Shown: positions 7,634-16,016 of the stretch, one piece after another | Layout: each line of letters starts with the position of its first letter | How positions within the stretch are numbered: the first letter of the stretch is position 1 | Translations under genes and position numbers: made by a program | Notes under the pieces: model-generated | Told to the model about the DNA's origin: nothing | Database searches by the model: none | Seen by the model: the letters and a program-made list of their open reading frames with translations, nothing else | NCBI GenBank assembly: GCA_035420085.1 | Contig: DAOLUH010000029.1 | Span: forward strand, 8,526-72,525 | Length of the DNA: 64,000 nucleotides | Source of the DNA: DSWT01 sp035420085 | GTDB taxonomy: Bacteria > Chloroflexota > Anaerolineae > B4-G1 > SLSP01 | Reading direction: 5' to 3'

Positions 7634-8368
7634 TTATACCGTCTCCGCCGCCAGCGCCGCGCCGATGATGCCGGCGTCATTCAGTGTTGCCGCGGGGACA
7701 AGGGGCGTGTCCACGGTGAGATAATGTCGGAACTTGCCCAATTTCTTGCTGCCGCCGCCGCCGATGATGATCAAATCGGGCCACAGCAACGCCTTCATCG
7801 CGCGCAGATATTGATCAAAGCGCCCGGCCCACACTTCCCACGACAGGTCTTCGCGCTTGCGCGCGGCATCGGAGGCTTGTAGCTCGGCGTCTTTGCCGTT
7901 CATCTCGATATGCCCCAACTCGGTGTTGGGGACGAGGACGCCGTCGGTGAAGAGCGCCGTACCCAGGCCCGTGCCAATCGTCACGATCAAGACCAGACCG
8001 CCGACCCCCTTGCCCGCGCCAAAGCGCATCTCGGCCAGACCGGCAGCGTCCGCATCGTTGAGCACGCGCACCGGACAATCGGTGGCGGCGGCAAACAACT
8101 GCTCGATGTTCGTGCCGATCCAGGTTTTGTCCACGTTCGCTGCCGTGCGCGCGACGCCATGCTGAATGGATGCCGGGAAGCAGCAGCCAATCGGTCCCTG
8201 CCACGCGAAATGCTTTGCCAGCTTTTTGACTTCCTTCGCCACATCCGCCGGTTTCGCCCCCTCCGGCGTCGCAATCCGGTGACGTTCAGCCAGGAATAAA
8301 CCCGTCGTCGTCTCTACCGGCGCGCCCTTGATCCCAGAACCGCCAATATCAATGCCTAGAATTTCCAT
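7634..8368 (-). CDS. ppgK: Polyphosphate glucokinase (ROK family)
   Basis: Phosphorylates glucose using polyphosphate (or ATP). The 244-residue protein starts with the phosphate-1 motif LGIDIGGSGIKGAPV. It has catalytic NDADAAGLAE, the phosphate-2 motif TIGTGLGTALF, the PpgK-type ELGHIEMNGKDAE in place of the usual zinc-bearing ROK motif, and IIIGGGGSKKLGKF near the end. Length and the GHIEMNGKDAE sequence fit the PpgK branch, not the larger ROK sugar kinases. GAGGGGGTGGGGC precedes the ATG. It is convergent with the URO-D gene across a 47-bp spacer. Confidence 0.93.
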   Translation of the reverse strand: MEILGIDIGGSGIKGAPVETTTGLFLAERHRIATPEGAKPADVAKEVKKLAKHFAWQGPIGCCFPASIQHGVARTAANVDKTWIGTNIEQLFAAATDCPVRVLNDADAAGLAEMRFGAGKGVGGLVLIVTIGTGLGTALFTDGVLVPNTELGHIEMNGKDAELQASDAARKREDLSWEVWAGRFDQYLRAMKALLWPDLIIIGGGGSKKLGKFRHYLTVDTPLVPAATLNDAGIIGAALAAETV

Positions 8369-8384
8369 TGCCCCACCCCCTCAG

Positions 8385-8456
8385 AAATTGGGATTAGGGA
8401 TTGGTGACTGGGGATCAGGGAAGCCCTAATCCCCAATCACTAATCCCCGATCCCCT
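8385..8456. repeat. 7-bp array with inverted copy (GGATTAG type)
   Basis: Heptamers ggattag, ggattgg, tgactgg and ggatcag run on one side, and their complement (ctaatccccaatcactaatcccc) on the other. Together they make a potential long hairpin between ppgK and pyrG. Confidence 0.8.
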
Positions 8457-8492
8457 GTAGTATAACCCCACTCGGCAAAAAACCAAAGCGAG

Positions 8493-8520
8493 TTGGCATT
8501 TCCGCAAAAGGCTGTACAAT
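8493..8520 (+). promoter_or_regulatory. Predicted sigma70 promoter of pyrG
   Basis: The -35 is TTGGCA (8493-8498), the spacer is 16 bp, and the -10 is TACAAT (8515-8520). The start would fall near 8527, leaving a leader of under 20 bases that still includes the AGGAGGTG ribosome site. Confidence 0.65.
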
Positions 8521-8543
8521 AGAAATCCCGTGAGGAGGTGACT

Positions 8544-10157
8544 ATGGCAACGAAATACATCTTTGTAACGGGTGGTGTAGTCAGTTCTCTCGGGAAGGGC
8601 ATTATGGCCGCGTCGTTAGGCCGGCTCCTCAAAGCCCGTGGACTGAATGTCTCCATCCAAAAATTGGACCCCTATTTGAATGTTGACCCCGGCACGATGG
8701 CGCCCTACCAGCACGGCGAGGTGTTCGTCACCGAGGACGGCGCAGAAACCGACCTTGACCTGGGACACTACGAGCGCTTCATTGACGATAATCTCGGCAA
8801 GCTCAACAACGTCACCACCGGGCAGGTATACAGCGAGGTGATCGCGCGCGAGCGGCGCGGCGACTTTCTGGGCGGCACGATCCAGGTCGTCCCCCACGTC
8901 ACCAACGAGATCAAACGGCGCATCATCCGCGCGGCGCAGGAATTGAAGGCCGACGTGGCGCTGGTGGAGATCGGCGGCACGGTGGGCGACATCGAAGGGC
9001 AGCCCTACCTGGAGGCCATCCGCCAGATGCGCAAGGATGTGGGACGCGACAACGTCCTCTATATCCACGTGACGCTGCTACCCTATCTGAGCGCCAGCGG
9101 TGAACTGAAGACCAAGCCCACCCAGCACAGCGTCCGCGAACTGCGCGGTATGGGCATCCAGCCGGACATCATCGGTCTGCGCGCAGATTTCCCCATCGAT
9201 GGCGACATCCGCGCGAAGGTCGCGCTGTTCTGCGATGTAGAACGCGAGGCCGTGATCCCGTTGACAACCGCCGACAGCATCTACGAAGTGCCGCTGATGC
9301 TGGAAGAGGCCGGCTTGGGTAACCTGGTGGTCGGGATGCTGCACTTGCGCGATAAGGCGCAATCACCGGACTTGAGTGATTGGCGAGACGCCATCGCACG
9401 CCTTAAATCTGAAAAGCCAACAGTGCGCATCGCGTTAGTCGGAAAATATGTGGAACTCCACGATGCCTATATCAGCGTCCGCGAGGCGTTGATCCACGCC
9501 GGGTTATATCACGGATATGCGGTAGATATTGATTGGATCCACAGCGAGTCGTTGGAACATGGCGAAAACATAGAGCGGCTCTTACAGGCTGACGGGATCG
9601 TGGTGCCGGGCGGGTTCGGCTCGCGGGGCATTGAAGGCAAGATTCTGGCGGCGAAAATTGCCCGCGAGAACCAGATTCCGTACCTGGGGCTGTGCCTGGG
9701 GATGCAGGTGATGTGCATCGAATTCGCCCGCTATGTGCTCCACACCGAGGACGTCAACAGTACAGAATTCAAGCACAAGACGCAACATCCGGTCATCTCC
9801 TTAATGCCTGACCAGGAAGACTTGCTCGACATGGGCGGCACGATGCGCTTGGGCCGCTATCCATGCGAATTGCAGCCGGGGTCGAAGGCACGCGCGGCAT
9901 ACAATGTCGAGGAAGTCTATGAGCGTCACCGGCACCGCTTCGAGTTCAACAACGCCTACCGCGAGGTTTTGGGGAAAGCGGGGATGGTGTTCAGCGGTTT
10001 ATCGCCGGATAACCGGCTGGTCGAAATCGCCGAACTGCGCGACCACCCGTGGATGCTCGGCAGCCAGTTCCACCCGGAGTTCAAGTCGCGGCTGCAACGT
10101 CCGCATCCTCTTTTCCGAGGATTTGTAGAGGCGGCGATACACAGAATAGGCGAATGA
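8544..10157 (+). CDS. pyrG: CTP synthase
   Basis: Amidates UTP to CTP using glutamine and ATP. The 537-residue protein has the N-terminal synthetase domain (KYIFVTGGVVSSLGKGIMAASLG P-loop at about residues 4-22, DPYLNVDPGTMAPYQHGEVFV) and the C-terminal class I glutamine amidotransferase domain. The latter has VPGGFGSRGIEGK, the nucleophile elbow LGLCLGMQ, and the His-Glu of QFHPEFKSR. The ATG at 8544 follows AGGAGGTGACT; the GTG at 8538 lies inside that ribosome site. Essential housekeeping gene; identity is certain. Confidence 0.99.
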   Translation: MATKYIFVTGGVVSSLGKGIMAASLGRLLKARGLNVSIQKLDPYLNVDPGTMAPYQHGEVFVTEDGAETDLDLGHYERFIDDNLGKLNNVTTGQVYSEVIARERRGDFLGGTIQVVPHVTNEIKRRIIRAAQELKADVALVEIGGTVGDIEGQPYLEAIRQMRKDVGRDNVLYIHVTLLPYLSASGELKTKPTQHSVRELRGMGIQPDIIGLRADFPIDGDIRAKVALFCDVEREAVIPLTTADSIYEVPLMLEEAGLGNLVVGMLHLRDKAQSPDLSDWRDAIARLKSEKPTVRIALVGKYVELHDAYISVREALIHAGLYHGYAVDIDWIHSESLEHGENIERLLQADGIVVPGGFGSRGIEGKILAAKIARENQIPYLGLCLGMQVMCIEFARYVLHTEDVNSTEFKHKTQHPVISLMPDQEDLLDMGGTMRLGRYPCELQPGSKARAAYNVEEVYERHRHRFEFNNAYREVLGKAGMVFSGLSPDNRLVEIAELRDHPWMLGSQFHPEFKSRLQRPHPLFRGFVEAAIHRIGE

Positions 10158-10167
10158 TCTTTTTTAT

Positions 10168-10250
10168 ATCAGCAGATTAAGCAGATTGAGCAGATTTTTT
10201 GTTTATCATTCCGAAAAATCTGCTTCATTTGCAAAATCTGCTGACAAAAC
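10168..10250. repeat. 9-bp periodic dyad array downstream of pyrG
   Basis: agcagatta-agcagattg-agcagattt is followed by its inverse (aaatctgcttcatttgcaaaatctgctg). It has the same design as 2523-2600 and is a potential 3' hairpin of the pyrG transcript. Confidence 0.8.
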
Positions 10251-10292
10251 TAACCAGTATCGTCCATATCATCTCAATTAAAAAGGGGAGAA

Positions 10293-10335
10293 GTGGGGGT
10301 TTGGGGGCGGGCTGCGCCCGCCCCCAAACCCCCAC
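10293..10335. terminator. Very strong GC hairpin between convergent genes
   Basis: A perfect 20-bp stem (10293-10312 with 10316-10335) with a TGC loop, made of G5TTTG5CG3-type arms. On the minus strand a T5 tract follows about ten bases after the stem, so it best terminates the minus-strand NERD gene. It also lies 135 bp past pyrG. Confidence 0.8.
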
Positions 10336-10356
10336 CCCCAGATTTTCAAGAAGACA

Positions 10357-12213
10357 CTATCGCAAGGTACTGCACAAGCCGCGCAGGAGGCCGGAGAGGG
10401 CGGCACGTTTTTCGGCGGAGAGTTTCCGGGGCAGCGCGCGCAGCCGTTCAGTCTCCTGATCCAGTTTTTCGACAAACCAGACGAAGACTTCTGGTTCCTC
10501 TAAGGTCAGGTTGCCCGGTCCCACCCACACCAAGCGCGGTTCAACCCACACATCTTCGTTCAGTGTATCAGTAATATAGTCGTGTAACAATCCCCCAACT
10601 GCGCGCGCCTGTTTGCCGGGATTATGCTGCATCCGCCGCCAGGTCATCATCGAGCGGCGATAGAAATGTTGTTTGGCGTAGCGATAGTTGCCCGTGTATG
10701 CCTTCACTTCCAAAGCGAACACACCCGGCGGTCCCAAGAGCACCATATCAATGTCCGCCTTGCTACCCGGCAATTTCACATTGCGGAACAACGTCCAATC
10801 ACCGCCAAATCCCAGCCGCAACCGCCGCGCCACCTCACTCTCCCCGAGCTGACCACGGCGGAAATTCTGCTCTTCCTGCCACAACTCCACAAAACGGTCG
10901 CTCAACCAGAAAAGCGGCAGAAGCAACACCGCCACAAGCGGCCAGAGCCACAAAGCGGGCGTCTCCCGGCTGATCAACTCCGTGACGATGAGCGCCAGCA
11001 CAACCAATAATCCGGCCAGCACGAGGAGGAGTGCGAAAGCAGCAATAAAGTAGTTTTGGCGGTAACGGCGCTGCACCTCGTTCACCAGATAATCGGAACC
11101 TTGAATGACAGGCATCGGGCGCGACAAATGGTCGTCGGGAGCGGTCTCGGTCCGGTTAGGCTTGACGGTCTTGGTAGGAACGTTAGGCGCTTGTGGTTTT
11201 TTGCGCTCCTGGGCCGGCTTCGATGGTTTCCCAGCGGGTGCTGGCGCAGGCGCGGCTTGCTGCGGCTCTGCGGGGCTGTTCTGCTCAGATAGCTGCGGCC
11301 GTTCTTTCTGCGCCTCGCGTTTGCGCTGTTCGGCTTGCCGACGTTCCAATGCGACCGGCAGCATCACACGCGCCGCTTCACGCAGCCGTGCATCTTTCGC
11401 ATACCATGCAGCGCGGCGCAAGTCTTTCACCTGCACGGCGCCGGCGTCAACCAGTTTGCCCAGCGGACGGTTCAAGCGGCGGAACGGCCAGGCGATCAAG
11501 CGGGCATCCTCCGGCGTCATCGTTACATCCGCCAGCCGGTGTGTCGTCTGCAGAATCATCTTGGATGCCTGACGAACATCCTCATTCCGCGCTTCCTGGG
11601 CCGCCCACAGCAAATCCTGGCGCGTCAGCCGGTTCTCGTCCAACAGCGCGCCTAACGTGCGGGGTTTTTCCCCACGAGCAACAAACGGCCAGACCACCGC
11701 GCGCGCATCGCGCAAAACCTGGAAATCCGCGTCCCAGGCCGGTTCGACATTCACGGTTTCATCTACACCACCGACTTGCGCCGGCTCACCTGCAAAGGCG
11801 CTGTCGGGTTCGTCAACCGGCTCAGGCGTTAATGTCTCCCCAGCTTCGACTGCCGGCTCCAGTTCAGTCACATACAACGAGGTCTCAGCGGCAGGCGAAA
11901 GTTCAGGGAACTCGGAAGGCATCTCCGCAATGAGGGGGCGCTCCGGCTCCTGCACGGCTTGAGGCGGCGGCGCGACCATCTGCGCTTCCAACGCCGCCAA
12001 ACTGTCGCGCGCCAGCGCGTTATCCGGCGCCAACTGCACGGCGCGCCGCAGCGCCGAAAGCGCAATCTTGTGGTCGGGCGCTAACCCGCCAAGGACGATC
12101 CAGGCATCCGCATCCTCTGGGTGCGCCTGCAGATATGAGCGCAGGCGCAACAAAGCATTTTCCCGCTGTCCTTCGCGGGCCAGTTGCAATACTTCTAGTA
12201 AGCGCGCGTCCAC
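10357..12213 (-). CDS. TPR / membrane-anchored NERD-domain protein
   Basis: 618 residues starting at GTG with GAGGTA upstream. Residues 1-70 form TPR-like helices (ENALLRLRSYLQAHPEDADAWIVLGGLA). A long region of low complexity and Gln/Arg-rich helices follows. Two adjacent hydrophobic segments near 395-450 (FIAAFALLLVLAGLLVVLAL and LWLWPLVAVLLLPLFWL) come next, then a NERD domain from about 475: GQLGESEVARRLRLGF, NVKLPGSKADIDMVLLGPPGVFALEVKAY, with the D-x(n)-E-x-K core of a PD-(D/E)xK-like nuclease fold. NERD domains are thought to act in DNA processing or defence. Tethering to TPR and membrane segments is unusual. Function is unknown. Confidence 0.85.
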   Translation of the reverse strand: MDARLLEVLQLAREGQRENALLRLRSYLQAHPEDADAWIVLGGLAPDHKIALSALRRAVQLAPDNALARDSLAALEAQMVAPPPQAVQEPERPLIAEMPSEFPELSPAAETSLYVTELEPAVEAGETLTPEPVDEPDSAFAGEPAQVGGVDETVNVEPAWDADFQVLRDARAVVWPFVARGEKPRTLGALLDENRLTRQDLLWAAQEARNEDVRQASKMILQTTHRLADVTMTPEDARLIAWPFRRLNRPLGKLVDAGAVQVKDLRRAAWYAKDARLREAARVMLPVALERRQAEQRKREAQKERPQLSEQNSPAEPQQAAPAPAPAGKPSKPAQERKKPQAPNVPTKTVKPNRTETAPDDHLSRPMPVIQGSDYLVNEVQRRYRQNYFIAAFALLLVLAGLLVVLALIVTELISRETPALWLWPLVAVLLLPLFWLSDRFVELWQEEQNFRRGQLGESEVARRLRLGFGGDWTLFRNVKLPGSKADIDMVLLGPPGVFALEVKAYTGNYRYAKQHFYRRSMMTWRRMQHNPGKQARAVGGLLHDYITDTLNEDVWVEPRLVWVGPGNLTLEEPEVFVWFVEKLDQETERLRALPRKLSAEKRAALSGLLRGLCSTLR

Positions 12214-12280
12214 GTGTTAACGTACCTCGAGTAACAACGATGTTGATTGTTCCTGAAAATATGAGCGACTGAAGTCGCAA

Positions 12281-13189
12281 CTACGCGAGGTGAACACTGA
12301 ACTTCTCCACGAGATGATCCGGGAAGTAAGATTCCTTGGCCTGCCGCAACCCGGGATCGCCCAGGTCTTGCTCGCGGTTGATGAAGGCCACCTTCCCCTG
12401 CCAGCGCTGCGCTGAGAACTGCTGTGTGATCATCGGGTAAATACCCTTGAACTCCGGGTTAGCCTTCTCAATATGGACGACCGCCGTGGTTTCGTTCAGA
12501 ATCTCGCCCAGGGAGAACGCCTGCACTTTTCCATCAACAAGAATCGCGCCACCCTCAAGGTGCAAGGCGGCAAATTGGTTCAGCGCGTCACGGATGCCGC
12601 GAAATTCGTGGAGCAGGCTGATGTCGTCTTCGCACAACCGCTGTTCGCACCACACTTCGGCCAGCGCCAGACAATCATCCGTGAGTGAAGGGGTGATCGG
12701 CGCATAAGTATAAGCATACGCGCGCAAGAATTGACTGATGTGATTACGTTTCTTGCTGTACTTGCGGCCTTCCAATGACCCCAGGTCTGCGCTGCGATAG
12801 ATGTAGTCAAAGTGCGCGCGCACCGGCTCGATCACAAACTCCTGGCTGCCCTGCAACTCGGCGGCCAAACGCCGGTCAGCGCGCTCGATAGACGGCGACA
12901 CCACGCCGCGCGTATCGCGCAGCCAATACAGCAGGTCGCGCGCAGCCGCGCCGCGCCCCGCCGGTCCGATCGGTTGCAGCGCAAAGGGTTCCTCTTCGCG
13001 GTCGGCGACGATCAACAGACAATCGCCGTCCAGCGCCCACTGAAAGTTATAATATTCACGCCAGATAAACAAATTGATAAATGTTAATTCTGATGTGTCC
13101 GGCTGGTACTGCCACAGCCGCTGGTGTAGCGCATCGCGGTCTTCAAGCGCCAACGGCTTAAAGTCCGGAAAAGTCGGGTACGGTGTCAT
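12281..13189 (-). CDS. DUF2156 / phosphatidylglycerol lysyltransferase-type domain protein
   Basis: This 302-residue protein matches the soluble DUF2156 family. That family has the double-GNAT fold found at the C-terminus of MprF-type aminoacyl-phosphatidylglycerol synthases. Motifs: TSELTFINLFIWREYYNFQW near residue 33, EGRKYSKKRNHISQFLR about 140-157, and the end region GIYPMITQQFSAQRW, FINREQDLGDPGLRQAKESYFP. The last is a hallmark of the family. No transmembrane flippase domain is present. AGGAGG precedes the ATG. The acyl acceptor is unknown; lipid or peptidoglycan aminoacylation is possible from family knowledge only. Confidence 0.85.
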   Translation of the reverse strand: MTPYPTFPDFKPLALEDRDALHQRLWQYQPDTSELTFINLFIWREYYNFQWALDGDCLLIVADREEEPFALQPIGPAGRGAAARDLLYWLRDTRGVVSPSIERADRRLAAELQGSQEFVIEPVRAHFDYIYRSADLGSLEGRKYSKKRNHISQFLRAYAYTYAPITPSLTDDCLALAEVWCEQRLCEDDISLLHEFRGIRDALNQFAALHLEGGAILVDGKVQAFSLGEILNETTAVVHIEKANPEFKGIYPMITQQFSAQRWQGKVAFINREQDLGDPGLRQAKESYFPDHLVEKFSVHLA

Positions 13190-13309
13190 AAAGTACTTCG
13201 CCTCCTAAAACAGTTGAATAGTCATTAATCTGGTCGTCATCGAATAGTGCTGGTGAAACTGGCAACCAGGTTGTGCAGCGTATTATACCGGAAAAGCGCG
13301 TAAAAGGGG

Positions 13310-13957
13310 CTAACCGGCCGCGCAATTGGTATTCTCAGCCTCCAACCAGTGCAGCAGCGTCGCAAAATCCTCAATAATAAGATCGGGCTGCACAGCAGAT
13401 ACTGCCGCGCCAAAGAGACAGGTGCGCACGCCGGCGCGCTGTCCGGCCACGATGTCCAGTTCACGGTCGCCGATGACGAGACATTGCACGCGGTCGAGGG
13501 CGTGCCGTTCGATCAAAGCATTGATTGCAGCAGGATCGGGTTTACGCGGATACGGATCCTCCTGGGCGATAAAGTCAGTGAAATAGTGCGTCATCCCGTG
13601 AACTGCCAATAGCGTCTGCAAGGAAGCACGTGGACGATGCGTCACGATGAAATTCTGCCCGCCGATCTCGCAGATATAGCGGCAGACATCCTCCACGCCA
13701 GGGAACGGCGGCTGGTACTGTTCGCCGATGTCCTCATACGACTGCTTGAAATGCTGTTGAAAGGTTTCCTCATTCAGAGAGAACATGTCCGCCAATGTGT
13801 GGATGCCGTGAGAGGTGGTCTGCTTACACAACGCCAGCACCCACTCCGACGGGGCATCCTTGCCGAAGCCATTTAGCGCCACGCGGCACGCCTCCACCAC
13901 CGCCGGATAGGTATCGAATAGCGTGCCACCCGCGTCCCAAATCAGGTATTTGATCAC
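13310..13957 (-). CDS. HAD-superfamily hydrolase (phosphatase-like)
   Basis: A 215-residue haloacid-dehalogenase fold protein. Motif I is WDAGGTLFDTYP, which has D-x-G where most members have DxDGT, so the usual second acid is replaced by Gly. Motif II is FIVTHRPR, and motif III/IV is RKPDPAAINALIE...CLVIGDRELDIVAGQRAG. The GTG at 13957 with GGAGGG five bases upstream is a better start than the ATG at 13978, which lies 5' of that ribosome site. The missing second Asp of motif I suggests altered chemistry or a non-phosphatase role. It is divergent from the methyltransferase gene. Confidence 0.85.
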   Translation of the reverse strand: MIKYLIWDAGGTLFDTYPAVVEACRVALNGFGKDAPSEWVLALCKQTTSHGIHTLADMFSLNEETFQQHFKQSYEDIGEQYQPPFPGVEDVCRYICEIGGQNFIVTHRPRASLQTLLAVHGMTHYFTDFIAQEDPYPRKPDPAAINALIERHALDRVQCLVIGDRELDIVAGQRAGVRTCLFGAAVSAVQPDLIIEDFATLLHWLEAENTNCAAG

Positions 13958-14092
13958 AAGCCCTCCGCATTGTACCATTCATCCATTATAGCAGACGTGA
14001 CGGGTTTCGGGAAACATTGCGCCTGTCATCCGTCGTTTGAGACGCTACCTAAGTCAGCATTTTCAAGGTATACTATGCGTGTTGAGGTAGCA

Positions 14093-15157
14093 ATGACTAT
14101 TGTACAAACGCATATCGCCACTCTTCTGGACAGTTACGTGACCGACGCAGATAATGCGCCGTTGTTCATCCTCGGCGACGCGGTAACGGTGCTACGCCAA
14201 ATTCCGACCACTACCTTCGACTGCTGTATCACCAGTCCACCTTACTGGGGACAACGCCAGTACAACAACGGCGGTATTGGGATGGAAGAGGACTATCACG
14301 ACTATATCACCCACATGTTAGCTATCTTTGCTGAGGTCAAGCGCGTACTCAAACCCGAAGGCTCCTTCTGGCTGAACCTCGGCGACGCCTACTATAACAA
14401 ACACCTGCTAGGACTACCCTGGCGGATAGCGTTAGCGTTGACTGATGAGCAAGGGTGGATTTTACGGAACAGTGTGATCTGGCACAAAGTCAAAGGTGGA
14501 CTAGATAATACCGATGACCGCCTGCGCAATGTTCACGAGAATATCTTTCACTTCGTCAAAACAGAAAAAGGCTATTATTACAATATAGATGCCATCCGCG
14601 CCAATCCGCGCAAAACCAAAGTGGTCAACGGGGCGGTCGTGTCGGCCACCGGCGTCACCGGCATCCGCTACAGACGACAAATTGAGCTTTCCACAGCATT
14701 GTCCGAAGTCGAAAAACAGGCCGCTATGGAAGCTCTGGAAATGATGCTCAACAAAGTGCGCCTGGGAGAAATTGCCGATTTCAGGATGATTATTCGCGGG
14801 CAGCAGCGCGCGACGCACTCCGATTCACAAAAAGTCTCTGGCCGAGCGCGTGAGCTGGCAGAGAAAGGTTTTTACTTTCTCAATTACAACCCAAAAGGCA
14901 GCAAACCCGGCGATGTGTGGGATATTCTGCCTGAAGATACGCAAGCCAGAGAACTGCATTTCGCGCCTTATCCAGAAGATTTGTGCAAGATTCCTATGCT
15001 GGCAACCTGCCCAGAAAATGGTATCGTTCTTGATCCCTTCTGCGGAACCGGCACGACCAATCTGGTCGCGCGAACGCTATTTCGTAAATCCGTAGGTATT
15101 GATATCAGCATAGACTATCTCAACCTCGCCGAACAACGCTGTATGAGGTTACTATGA
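14093..15157 (+). CDS. DNA (cytosine-N4 / adenine-N6) methyltransferase, type II R-M
   Basis: A SAM-dependent amino-methyltransferase of the beta class. Motif IV TSPPYWGQRQY comes first (residues 47-57), a target-recognition region follows, then motif I DPFCGTGTTNLVA near residue 315. SPPY favours N4-cytosine methylation by family precedent. The start is set at the ATG at 14093 (354 residues) with GAGGTAG upstream; in-frame ATGs at 14075 and 13970 are possible but lack a site. The stop codon overlaps the next gene's start (ATGA at 15154-15157), so the methyltransferase and endonuclease are translationally coupled. This is typical of a type II restriction-modification pair. Confidence 0.93.
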   Translation: MTIVQTHIATLLDSYVTDADNAPLFILGDAVTVLRQIPTTTFDCCITSPPYWGQRQYNNGGIGMEEDYHDYITHMLAIFAEVKRVLKPEGSFWLNLGDAYYNKHLLGLPWRIALALTDEQGWILRNSVIWHKVKGGLDNTDDRLRNVHENIFHFVKTEKGYYYNIDAIRANPRKTKVVNGAVVSATGVTGIRYRRQIELSTALSEVEKQAAMEALEMMLNKVRLGEIADFRMIIRGQQRATHSDSQKVSGRARELAEKGFYFLNYNPKGSKPGDVWDILPEDTQARELHFAPYPEDLCKIPMLATCPENGIVLDPFCGTGTTNLVARTLFRKSVGIDISIDYLNLAEQRCMRLL

Positions 15158-15999
15158 ACAAAGTGCTAGAATTGTACACGATCTCCACCCACGCCCAAGC
15201 GGACTGGAACACCCTGGTAACACGCCAACAATGCGCCTACCTGGATCGCAAATGCCTGAAAACCCGCAAAAGCGCGCCGGACGTATCTATCGGCACGTGT
15301 ACTGTCAACTATGGTCGTGGTGAACCCAAACCGCTCATCATTTGCCCCTTCCGACTGTTAGAACGCCGCCAAGTTTTTATGGATTGCCTGCATCTCCTGA
15401 CCTTGCACGAACCGGGCAATGAGTTGCATATCGTCCAGGAAGTGCCTATCCCCGGCGGTTCTGTGGATTACTTTCTGGTTTCTGCCAAAGCACGCCAAGT
15501 CAAGGATTTTGTAGGACTGGAGTTGCAAACTCTGGACACAACCGGTACCGTGTGGCCGGAGCGGCAGCGATTTTTACAGGAGCAAGGGCTTGAAGTAGAC
15601 ACAAATATCTCAAACTCTGCCAAGAGTTTCGGGATGAATTGGAAAATAACTGCCAAGACCACCCTGATGCAACTGCACCACGAGGCGCAAACCTTTGAGC
15701 ACCTGAACAAACATCTGGTTCTCGTCATTCAAGACCACCTCTTGAATTATATGCGCCGCGCCTTCAGATTTGAACACCTGAATCAAGCCCGCCTCGGCGA
15801 TCCAATCCACATTCATCCATATACATTGAGTCCAACAGAAAGTGAATTTCGCCTGTCCCTTGGATCACGCTTTAGCACTGATGTGGCCGGCATCGCCGAA
15901 TGTTTGGGATTGCAGGCTAACCCCAAAATCGAACTTCGGGAGATCACCCGCTTTCTGGAGAGCAAGATCAGCGACACAACTTTGCTTACAGTGAAGTAG
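15154..15999 (+). CDS. NotI-like type II restriction endonuclease
   Basis: 281 residues that resemble the NotI family. Four N-terminal cysteines (C27, C34, C49 and C64 in ICPFRLLERRQVF) fit the Cys4 iron-binding fold described for NotI. The catalytic core reads VPIPGGSVDYFLV (D105), then DFVGLELQTLDTTGT (E123 and Q125). This is the D...ExQ variant of the PD-(D/E)xK site that NotI uses. Partnership with the overlapping upstream methyltransferase supports an endonuclease role. The recognition sequence cannot be read from the protein; a GC-rich palindrome is a guess from the family. Confidence 0.82.
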   Translation: MNKVLELYTISTHAQADWNTLVTRQQCAYLDRKCLKTRKSAPDVSIGTCTVNYGRGEPKPLIICPFRLLERRQVFMDCLHLLTLHEPGNELHIVQEVPIPGGSVDYFLVSAKARQVKDFVGLELQTLDTTGTVWPERQRFLQEQGLEVDTNISNSAKSFGMNWKITAKTTLMQLHHEAQTFEHLNKHLVLVIQDHLLNYMRRAFRFEHLNQARLGDPIHIHPYTLSPTESEFRLSLGSRFSTDVAGIAECLGLQANPKIELREITRFLESKISDTTLLTVK

Positions 16000-16016
16000 C
16001 AGGAGTTAATGTCTCA

